From Deltaproteobacteria bacterium (GTDB lineage Bacteria > Myxococcota_A > UBA9160 > SZUA-336): a stretch of 64,000 bases of DNA. The notes beneath the pieces are model-generated. The model was given only the letters and a program-made list of their open reading frames with translations, ran no database searches and was not told the origin of the DNA. The DNA lies in contig JAJDAK010000041.1 in the NCBI GenBank assembly GCA_029261895.1, positions 1-64,000 of the forward strand, in the 5' to 3' direction. The translations under genes and the position numbers were made by a program. This document shows positions 27,196 through 34,813 of the stretch, in pieces; within the stretch, counting starts at the first letter, position 1; each line of letters opens with the position of its first letter.

Positions 27196-30100
27196 CTATG
27201 GCAGTACCGCGCTTGAAGGAATGCAGAGTTCCTGCTCTTTTTTACTCGCCAATTCGAGCGGGCCGAAGTGATTGTTCGTGTGGATGCTGGCGATGCGCGC
27301 GTGTTTTGGCTGCGTTGGGACGATTGTGGTTCCCCTGCATCGGGGATCAGCGACGACGTCGCAACCGCATCCAGCCTGGGGAACGTTCTTCGTTGCAAGC
27401 CTTGCGTTGTAGCAAACCAGGTGATCATCAATATTCCGGATCAGGGTTTCATCGATGCCTACGTTTTCACCCGAATTCGTACCGCCGATGATTGTTGGCT
27501 CACCGCCCACGGCGGTAGGTACGCAGAGCTTCGTGATTTTCTTAAGATCGTATCGTCGAGTTTGGAATCCGTCGGTGACGTCTACTTGAGTACCGCGCAG
27601 AAGTTTTTCCACGGGTGTACCGTCGGTGAGGCTGCTCTGGACCCTTGCGTTGTAACATAGGAAGTGATCGAGATTGTGCAACGCTTTGATTGGTTCCTCG
27701 GTTGGGTTTGATAGATGGGTTGCTGTGGGAATCAGCACGCTATGCGGCCTCTTGAGTTCCAAGAAGGTGTTATGGCATTGGTTGGTGATTGGGATATCTC
27801 TCACCCTTCTAAATGGGGGTGTCCCCGAAATAGGTCTGATGCGGTACTCGGCCAGGTCTGTCGTATCGTTGAAAACACCCTCGCCATTCTTATCTGCGGG
27901 TAGTCCAACTTGGAAAATTTTCCGCACTCGGTATCGAGCCGAGCCCAGTCGGTTGGTCAGTTCTAACGGTGAAAACTGTGCCAGCTTCTGACTGCCCGCG
28001 CTGTGCTTGGTCTTGTAAAACATGAAGTGATCCAAGTCGTGATCTGGAGTTTCGACTACCTCGACATCGAAGTTTTGCGTGGGAGAGCACGTTAGCTGGA
28101 AGGGGTACGTGCCCGCTTTCGTAAAGATCGAAGTAGGTGGGGCGGGTTCGGTGAGGAGCACGGTCTCAGGGCCGTAACCTGGAAAGCCCGATGGGGTACT
28201 GGTATCGGCCATCGCGGAAATGCTACAGGAGTCTGGGCATGGGCCCGCACCATCGTTGCAACTGCTGTCCAGTGTAAAGAAGACGGATTCCCCGGCTCCT
28301 ACAACAATCGAATTCGGATCGAGGTTGGTATCGCATGTTCCCCCAGAGGGCGTGCATTTGATAGCAACTCTCGTCACATCGGGGATCGGTGTACCGTGGA
28401 CTTCCACATCATCGAGGCGCATTTGGGTGGTGAACGCGTTGATCCCTGTAATCGCCTCGTCGAATCGAATCCGGAACGACGTGGTGGAACCGCCGATGAT
28501 CAGGTTGGTCGGAGAGATCTCACTGTAAGGGAAGAGACGCGCTGGAAGCCCAGGGGGAACGATGAAACTGTTGCGTCCGAATTCGTCATCGAAGCCCGGA
28601 TCGGAGTAGATCAGCACCCCAGCTCGTGGCACAAAGAGCGGCGCGGGCAGATGGTTGTGTGCGGTGCGAAATCGAATCGTGTCCACGCGAATCGGCTGGG
28701 TCAATGCAACCATGTCGAAGGTATAGAAGAGAAACTCCTCGGGCGGAATGCCGAATCCGTTGTTGGGTACCGCCTGCGCCATGGCGTACTCCATATTCCG
28801 CTTGCCCGAGGCCGGCGGTGGCTCATTCGGGATCAGCCCACTGAATGTCTGGGCCACATGCACACGGCTAGAATCTTCGTTCTCCTGTATGCCGAGAGTG
28901 GAGCCGGTAACCGTGCTTGCTTGAACCGACGGTGGAAAGCGAACTCTGACGTCATCTAAGGGATACTTGGCAGCCTCCACTGGATCGCTCTGATCGAAGT
29001 TGAAGTCGTAGATCAATAGCGTGGTCTCTGGAGCAACTCCGCCGTCTTCGTACGCGCCGCTATCGCAGCCTGTCTTTGGGCGGGAGTATCCGCGTTGGTC
29101 AATACCGGCGACAGGATGATTGGTGCAGTACGTGTCGTCGCCTGCACCCATTGCGGCACTGGAGGCGCCCAAAGCGTGGGTCAGCGTATCGCCACCATTG
29201 TTTGCGAGCGGAGCGAGTTGTGGGTCCTTCGCCGATGCGACGCAGGAACCGTCTTTGACGATATTGCCAGCGGTATCGGTGACCGTCCCGCCACCAAACG
29301 ACGTGTTAACGCAATCTGAGTCGGCGCCACTATTGTCGGCTAAAATCGTGTTTGCGAGATCTACCGTACCCTGGTGGTTGTGAACGCCCCCTCCACCGCT
29401 AGCGGCGGTGTTATTTGCGATCGTCACATTTCGCAGCGTTGTGATGGAGCCACCGCCTTCGTTGCGAACTCCGCCACCAAAGTCGCCACCGATATTGCCG
29501 CTGATCGTTGTATTGAAAATCGTCAGTAGTCCTCCGGGTACCACGTTTTGAATGCCCCCCGAGTCATCTTTTGCTGAGTTCCCACTGATCGTGCTCTGCG
29601 CGATGACCACGTTTCCGCCCCGGTTTTCGATGGCGCCACCGTCTTCGTCTGCGTTATTGTCGCGGATGGTGCTGCGAAGCACGACAAGCGAGCCACCATC
29701 GTTATAGATGCCGCCGCCATTGCGTGCTGAACCCTCCGCAACTGTGGACCGCTCCAATGTTACATGGGAACTGTTGTCGATCCGTAGAATTCCGCCGTCT
29801 TCGCTGCTGCCGGTGTCGCCGTTGATCAGGTTCATGTTTCGGAGCACGACCACTGCGCCGGTTACATCAAAGACGCGGTCGGTGTTTGCCCCGCGAACGC
29901 TGATCTTGGAGTGTTGTCCATCGATCGTCAGATTCTTGTCGAGCACGATCTGACTGGCGAGGCTGACCGCCATCCCCTGGATCTCGGGAGTGAATAGAAT
30001 GGTATCCCCGGGCGACGCCATAGCCACGGTGTCGCGCAGTGAGCACGGCCCACTATCGGCCAGCGTGCGAACGATTAGATCGGTGCCATTACACGTAGGA

Positions 30101-32229
30101 AGTTCGGGCCAAATTTGGATGTCGTCGTCCGAAATATCGAAGAAAAAGTGATCGGGGTGTTGTGAACAGCGCACTCGAATACGCCCCTGCGCCGTGAACT
30201 CGTTGGGAACCGTGATGCTTTCGGGGCCACCGGTGTTAGCGATATCGGTACCGTAGTTGATCGGGTACGTATGTCCGCCGTCAAGCGAAAGGTCGATATC
30301 GACGGTCGCACAACTTATGGGTGCAGCCATTGTTCCCGCGGGGTTCCAGCTGACGCTCTCGGTATCACCGAAGGTCCAGGTTAGGCCGCTCGCGTTGGGT
30401 GCGGTGACTGTAAATGCTCCTCCGTCGTCTTCGAATGAAATCGTGGTCGCCGCATAGGCGACGCCCCCTTCGATGCGACCCAGAGTGCTATTGAAGTGGT
30501 TGTCCCAAACGTGGAGACGGAAGGTAAGGGACTGGTCGTCGGGAGGCAGCTCTTCACCCAGCGTGTAGGGCGGACCCATTGCAACGTCTGAAATCTGCGG
30601 AAAGGTTCGCTCGCCGGTCGTGGTTGGCGCGAAGATGCGAAAGAAGGGTGCTTTGCCGGTGCCCGGATTACTTGGGTGGTGTGTCCACGGGAGGTTTGGC
30701 TCGCTTGGATCATCGGCGGGAAGATCGAACTCCTCCCACGCGTAGGTGAGCACATCGGTGTTTGCGTCGTTGCCAGAGCCGACCAGAACGAAGGGTGTAT
30801 TCGAGGGGAAGGTCAAACCCGTGGAGCCCGCGCTGACCACGGGAGGGTTATTCGACGTGGCCACGGACGTCCCGCACGGGGCCTTATTTTCTAAATGGGC
30901 CATGGCTTGATCGAAGCTGACAGAGTGGTACTGCAGGAATCCGGGCGGGTCGATTTTATCAGTCCCGCAGAGGTTTGGATACGCCATCAGTGTCACACCG
31001 CTACCCGGCTCGTAGGCATTGTTTTCCGAGTATTGCCCGCTAGGAGAGCCATTGGCGTTAATGGCGCAGTTTCGGGATGCCCAGGTATGCGGCATGTTGA
31101 ACGCATGTCCCAGCTCATGCGCGAAGGTGCGGAGGTTGGGGGAACTCCAACCGGTCTGGCCTTTTCCTTTCGACGAATTGACGCAGATGATGCCTAGGCC
31201 GGCAACACCACCCTGGTAGTTCCAAAGGAAGAGATGCCCGAGGTCGTAAGCCGCGATATTCGCGTCGAGATTCGCTTGAGCCGCGTTAAAGTTAGCATCC
31301 ACCTTATCGATCCGCGGGGCGTTTGCATCGTTCGGATCGGGCACTGCCCCATCCGAGGTATCGACGTAGCCGTCGGTGTTGGGGTCGGTGAAAATAACGT
31401 TGTTATTGTCTGCTACCAGTACGGCGCGCACGGCAAGTTCCCGCTCCCAGATTGCGTTAAGTTGGTTAAGTCGTGCCAGAATCGCGGCGGTGACATTACT
31501 CAGATTGAACGGTGATCCGCCCACATTTTGAGCATATTCGCCAGAAGTAGTGACCGCCATTTTGAGCGTCGTAAATGTATCCCCACTGCTGTAAGGCGGC
31601 CCAGTGGCAAGCGCGATCGCGGCTGATGATTCGGGGTCGGACACGGACACGTTGCGTTCCAGAAAGTTTTCGATCGCATCTTGGGGTAGCGGAGGTAGAT
31701 CCTCCGTGGAGTACACAAGATGGGTGGCTGCGTCCTCCTGCGTTGCAGGCTCGATGATCCAGCTCTTGTCCGCTCCGATTGCTAAGGCATTCACGCCCCG
31801 CGGCGAAACGAGAAAACGAATTGTAGTCGTTGGATCGTCGACGGCGAATCCTGAATAGGTTCTGAGTTCGGGGTAGAGGGACGCGAGAGCCGGCTCCATG
31901 GTCGGAACCGGGCCCACCTGAAATTCGGACAGCGATCCATCCGGACCTGGCATCTCAATCGTGACTACCGATGTGTACCCGTCGCCTACCGAAGTCGTGC
32001 GTGCAACGGGCACGATAAAGCGTATCGGTTCCAATTGGGCGTCGAGTTCCGCGGCGTTGAGCGAGATCGCGCGGTAAACATCCGGCCCGTTCGCAAGGCG
32101 CAGAGACTCTTGCGAGTCCGAGGACGTGCCCTGCCATAACTCGGACGCGCTTACATGGCTAGCCTGTAAGCAAAAAGAAAAAACAATGAAGGCAACCAAT
32201 GCACGCTGAAGTCTGTTATAGATGTCCAT
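27196..32229 (-). CDS. Secreted metzincin metallopeptidase fused to beta-helix and LDHFxCY repeats
   Basis: 1677 residues. Signal peptide about 1-28 (ending VSA). Residues about 40-190 look like a propeptide. About 205-460 is a reprolysin-like metallopeptidase with HELGHAFNMPH (H371, E372, H375, H381), the full metzincin HExxHxxxxxH. Beta-sandwich domains follow. At about 730 is CSLRDTVAMASPGDTI, the entry to a right-handed beta-helix (about 745-1060, with repeated SxISGN/NNxAxxGGG turns), ending in the choice-of-anchor Q pattern RGYSRPKTGCDSGAYE. After further beta domains the C-terminus carries three repeats starting LDHFMFYKTK, LDHFLCYNAR and DDHLVCYNAR (about 1397, 1520, 1603), a recurring domain (DUF7450-like). 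Predicted extracellular; the protease plus adhesion modules suggest attack on or attachment to polymer surfaces. Confidence 0.88.
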   Translation of the reverse strand: MDIYNRLQRALVAFIVFSFCLQASHVSASELWQGTSSDSQESLRLANGPDVYRAISLNAAELDAQLEPIRFIVPVARTTSVGDGYTSVVTIEMPGPDGSLSEFQVGPVPTMEPALASLYPELRTYSGFAVDDPTTTIRFLVSPRGVNALAIGADKSWIIEPATQEDAATHLVYSTEDLPPLPQDAIENFLERNVSVSDPESSAAIALATGPPYSSGDTFTTLKMAVTTSGEYAQNVGGSPFNLSNVTAAILARLNQLNAIWERELAVRAVLVADNNNVIFTDPNTDGYVDTSDGAVPDPNDANAPRIDKVDANFNAAQANLDANIAAYDLGHLFLWNYQGGVAGLGIICVNSSKGKGQTGWSSPNLRTFAHELGHAFNMPHTWASRNCAINANGSPSGQYSENNAYEPGSGVTLMAYPNLCGTDKIDPPGFLQYHSVSFDQAMAHLENKAPCGTSVATSNNPPVVSAGSTGLTFPSNTPFVLVGSGNDANTDVLTYAWEEFDLPADDPSEPNLPWTHHPSNPGTGKAPFFRIFAPTTTGERTFPQISDVAMGPPYTLGEELPPDDQSLTFRLHVWDNHFNSTLGRIEGGVAYAATTISFEDDGGAFTVTAPNASGLTWTFGDTESVSWNPAGTMAAPISCATVDIDLSLDGGHTYPINYGTDIANTGGPESITVPNEFTAQGRIRVRCSQHPDHFFFDISDDDIQIWPELPTCNGTDLIVRTLADSGPCSLRDTVAMASPGDTILFTPEIQGMAVSLASQIVLDKNLTIDGQHSKISVRGANTDRVFDVTGAVVVLRNMNLINGDTGSSEDGGILRIDNSSHVTLERSTVAEGSARNGGGIYNDGGSLVVLRSTIRDNNADEDGGAIENRGGNVVIAQSTISGNSAKDDSGGIQNVVPGGLLTIFNTTISGNIGGDFGGGVRNEGGGSITTLRNVTIANNTAASGGGGVHNHQGTVDLANTILADNSGADSDCVNTSFGGGTVTDTAGNIVKDGSCVASAKDPQLAPLANNGGDTLTHALGASSAAMGAGDDTYCTNHPVAGIDQRGYSRPKTGCDSGAYEDGGVAPETTLLIYDFNFDQSDPVEAAKYPLDDVRVRFPPSVQASTVTGSTLGIQENEDSSRVHVAQTFSGLIPNEPPPASGKRNMEYAMAQAVPNNGFGIPPEEFLFYTFDMVALTQPIRVDTIRFRTAHNHLPAPLFVPRAGVLIYSDPGFDDEFGRNSFIVPPGLPARLFPYSEISPTNLIIGGSTTSFRIRFDEAITGINAFTTQMRLDDVEVHGTPIPDVTRVAIKCTPSGGTCDTNLDPNSIVVGAGESVFFTLDSSCNDGAGPCPDSCSISAMADTSTPSGFPGYGPETVLLTEPAPPTSIFTKAGTYPFQLTCSPTQNFDVEVVETPDHDLDHFMFYKTKHSAGSQKLAQFSPLELTNRLGSARYRVRKIFQVGLPADKNGEGVFNDTTDLAEYRIRPISGTPPFRRVRDIPITNQCHNTFLELKRPHSVLIPTATHLSNPTEEPIKALHNLDHFLCYNARVQSSLTDGTPVEKLLRGTQVDVTDGFQTRRYDLKKITKLCVPTAVGGEPTIIGGTNSGENVGIDETLIRNIDDHLVCYNARLATKNVPQAGCGCDVVADPRCRGTTIVPTQPKHARIASIHTNNHFGPLELASKKEQELCIPSSAVLP

Positions 32230-32266
32230 AGATGCGCATTAGACACTTTGGGTGCGAAAAGTGCAC

Positions 32267-32278
32267 ACATAATTATGT
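32267..32278. promoter_or_regulatory. 12-bp palindrome upstream of the metzincin gene
   Basis: ACATAATTATGT is perfectly self-complementary and AT-rich, 38-49 nt upstream of the reverse-strand start at 32229. It contains a CATAAT that could serve as -10 on the reverse strand, or it may be an operator. Confidence 0.35.
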
Positions 32279-32528
32279 ATTTTTTTCTGCCTGTTCCGTG
32301 TTTTCTTAGTGAGTTCGCGACACAGAAGAGTTTGCGTCGTAGTTGTCACCACTTGGTATCATTATTTTTGGAGCGACAAGCATCCGATGTAGAGTGAGAA
32401 TCTCGTTCGTGAGTTTCGTCGACAGTATCCTGCTGCGCTTTTACGGTTGCAACATCAACTACTGCGGCGGCGCCTCCCTTATTTGCCTCTTACCGAACGG
32501 TGGTAGACCAGTACCTTAGTGGGTTATC

Positions 32529-32545
32529 GGCGAGCAAAGCTCGCC
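32529..32545. repeat. Short perfect inverted repeat
   Basis: GGCGAGC-AAA-GCTCGCC, a 7-bp stem with a 3-nt loop and no T-tract after it. Could be a terminator remnant or a small palindromic element. Confidence 0.45.
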
Positions 32546-32762
32546 TGCCCACACGCCACGTTACTGCGTACGTGGCTTTGGCGCCGGTCGGGTTATTCCA
32601 CGAAGTGGGGATTCCTGACGAACGTGCGGTAGCGGTCGTCGAAATCGTTCATGATGAAGAACCCCTCGATATCGTGGCCTGCGGTTTGCTCGTCGACCCA
32701 AGTCCGGTAGCTCACGAGCATCCGATGGCCAGTCCTCGTTCGACGCTGCTCGGCATCACGCG

Positions 32763-32866
32763 CCTTCTGAACCCCATTCAGATTGCCCGTCTCGCATTCG
32801 GCCTCTATTTGCGGACTTGTGGCCCTCTATGGGTTGTTGTTTTTTCTAGTAAGCCAATGGTAAACA
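32763..32866 (+). repeat. Dispersed att-like direct repeat, copy 1
   Basis: About 104 bp starting CCTTCTGAACCCCATTCAGA and ending AGTAAGCCAATGGTAAAC, clearly homologous and in the same orientation as 53749-53852, about 21 kb away. Homology stops sharply at CCTTCTG on the left in both copies. Confidence 0.7.
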
Positions 32867-33141
32867 AAAACCGCGGGATCGCGACGCGAACCCGAGCAGG
32901 AAGCGCGCTTTTCGGCGAGTTCCCAAGTACCGATAAATCTGGATCCTGTTCAATCCCGGAAATCGGAGGTGCGAGCTTGCCGGGATTATCCGCAGCGTTC
33001 TTCTGCGCAGTTCAAATTCCACATATGAATTCTTTTGTGGGCAGCTAGTTTACGCCGTTTGGTGCATATCGATTCTAGATATCCGATATATCAATTTCTA
33101 TCTGATTTACATCAGTCTAATTAATTCAGTCTGGCCCCGTG

Positions 33142-33147
33142 TAAGAT
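33142..33147 (+). promoter_or_regulatory. -10-like box of solo-RHS 5
   Basis: TAAGAT ends 8 nt before the ATG at 33155, again placing the predicted +1 at or next to the start codon. AGGA lies between them, so a weak Shine-Dalgarno is also possible. Confidence 0.35.
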
Positions 33148-33154
33148 AGGAAAC

Positions 33155-34258
33155 ATGCGACGTACTTCCTCGTTGATATTCCAAACGCTATTTGCGTTTT
33201 CTAGCGGGTTGATTTCCATTCCTGCAACCGCTGCGGAGTATCGCTTCTACCATCCGGATCCACTGGGCTCGAATGTCCTGGTAACGGATCGCAGTGGTAA
33301 CGTAATTCAACGCGCGACAAACACGCCGTACGGGGAACTTCGTAGTGTTAATGACGGTGCGGGCAACTCGATCGAACCCGGTGCTGACAGCACACGGCAT
33401 CTCTTCACCGGGCAGGAGTACGACGCTGAGTCAGGGCTCTCTTACCTCGGCGCTCGTCATTACGATCCATTCATTGGACGTTTTCTTGCGGTCGACCCGG
33501 CGCTAATCGGTAGTGCAGCGGGGGCCAGCTTCCAGGGGATTGCGTCGAATAGTGCCCATCTAAACGGTCACAGCTATGCGCTGAACCTGCCGACCCGCTT
33601 GGTGGATCCGACTGGCGCTACGCCCGCCGAATCACAGATCGCCAAACCGGTCACAAGCTTCGCGCTTCCGGCGCCGCCGCCATGGATGCCGCCGCAAGTC
33701 CGGATGGTAGAGTCTGACAAAGTTCCCGCGGGGGTTAAACAGGCTCTATCGAATCTCGAGATCCGCGCGGAGCTCTGGGATACGTTTTTCTCCACCATCC
33801 GAACCACCGCCGAAGGAGGTGGTTGGATTCTGCAGAACGGGGCCGTCGAGCGTTGGCCTGCGGGCCCGACAGAGGCCCACCCGGCCGGTCTTTATACGCG
33901 GATGTCTAATCTTGTCTACCCGGTGCCCCCCAATCGAGCGTTGGCCTTTCACGCGCATCCGTTGCTAACGAGATCACTACGTCTGTCGCATCCCGCGCTA
34001 CGCGCTAAAGACTTTGAGCGCCGTGCGGGAGGAGACATCAGGCACATGCTTGACAATCCCGACGAATACAATCCGCAACTCATTCTTGATCCCTCGGGCA
34101 TCTGGGCGGTCTGGACCGAGGCCAATTTCGGAAAACAGTTCACCTCCGCAGTGGCATCAAATCTCGGTCCGCCGGCAGACCTTCTCGGAACCGCGGGTCA
34201 TCCACCGGGACATATCATTAGATTCGACGAGCATTATTCGCAGTTCATCCCCGAATGA
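33155..34258 (+). CDS. Solo-RHS 5: secreted RHS core with a second type of HxHP domain
   Basis: 367 residues. Signal peptide about 1-27 (ending ATAAEYRF). RHS core: YRFYHPDPLGSN, HLFTGQEYDAESGL, ARHYDPFIGRFLAVDP, ending YALNLPTRLVDPTG. The C-terminal 215 residues differ from solo-RHS 3 and 4 but also contain a H-x-H-P motif (H266, H268, P269 in LAFHAHPLL), followed by LRAKDFERRAGGD, which could supply the acidic ligand of a JAMM-type site. The upstream part is Pro-rich (FALPAPPPWMPPQ). It is the fifth member of the family and lies about 13 kb from the others, inside the segment bounded by the 104-bp repeats. An IS3 remnant, not an immunity gene, follows on the other strand. Confidence 0.83.
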   Translation: MRRTSSLIFQTLFAFSSGLISIPATAAEYRFYHPDPLGSNVLVTDRSGNVIQRATNTPYGELRSVNDGAGNSIEPGADSTRHLFTGQEYDAESGLSYLGARHYDPFIGRFLAVDPALIGSAAGASFQGIASNSAHLNGHSYALNLPTRLVDPTGATPAESQIAKPVTSFALPAPPPWMPPQVRMVESDKVPAGVKQALSNLEIRAELWDTFFSTIRTTAEGGGWILQNGAVERWPAGPTEAHPAGLYTRMSNLVYPVPPNRALAFHAHPLLTRSLRLSHPALRAKDFERRAGGDIRHMLDNPDEYNPQLILDPSGIWAVWTEANFGKQFTSAVASNLGPPADLLGTAGHPPGHIIRFDEHYSQFIPE

Positions 34259-34447
34259 TTAGAGGGATGGACGCCGAATACGACGTGGCCCTCGATGGCT
34301 GCGCTTGCGAGTTTGACTCTCGGAATCGACCGAGGGACCTCGATCGGATCGGAGAACGCACTCACCAACAAGCGTGCAGGTGATGCGCTCGGTCACTTGG
34401 AGAACGGCTTCATCCTTGAATTCCGGAGTGTATTGTTGATTGCTCAT
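34259..34447 (-). pseudogene. IS3-family OrfA remnant
   Basis: The ATG at 34447 has GGAGCA upstream and begins MSNQQYTPEFKDEAVLQVTE, the standard N-terminus of IS3-family OrfA helix-turn-helix proteins. Soon after, the match shifts frame (an ARLLVSAF-like stretch in another frame corresponds to the AERLGVSxxS of OrfA) and ends. There is no OrfB. It is a decayed 5' end of an IS3-type element and the first IS trace inside the 21-kb segment. Confidence 0.75.
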
Positions 34448-34813
34448 GGGGCTGCTCCAAGTGACTCAATCCTAACCTCCGAGCTTTCCACTTTTCCGGG
34501 GAAAGTCCAACGGCCGCTTCCCGCGCGAGCGCGCACAACCTACGTTTGGCGACACTGCGATGACCCGGAACAACGAACGTCGATGTGTAGGGTCGCGATG
34601 GCGACGCAGGATGCAACAACAATATTATTGGCAGCTCGACACGCGCCATCTCATATTGCGGCCACTAAGTGTCTGCAGCACCCGAGGGAGTCTAGTCAGG
34701 TCGGTTTCGTACACCAAGTAGGAGCCATGTAACTTAGTTGACAGCAACGCGCATGGCAGTGATAGGATCAGCCGCAGGTTGCATTTCGACTAGGCTGCCG
34801 ATGAGGCGGGACT
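34448..34813. other. Intergenic with IS leader remnant
   Basis: About 365 bp. The left part is probably the outer end of the IS3 remnant; no terminal repeat could be fixed. The right part leads into the 34814 gene. No gene supported. Confidence 0.4.

Larger units (their letters stand above)
32279..33154. other. About 875 bp with no confident gene: hairpin and dispersed repeat
   Basis: Open frames exist here (32500-33048 plus; a minus frame with IEGFFIMNDFDDRYRTF) but none has a good start, ribosome site or family. A 7-bp perfect hairpin with an AAA loop lies at 32529-32545. Copy 1 of a dispersed repeat is at 32763-32866. The last 130 bp are AT-rich and lead into the solo-RHS 5 promoter. Confidence 0.45.

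Noticed and set aside
32500..33048. Plus-strand ORF of 182 codons
   Set aside because: No ribosome site, no family, and it runs through the 104-bp dispersed repeat, whose other copy is not coding in the same frame.
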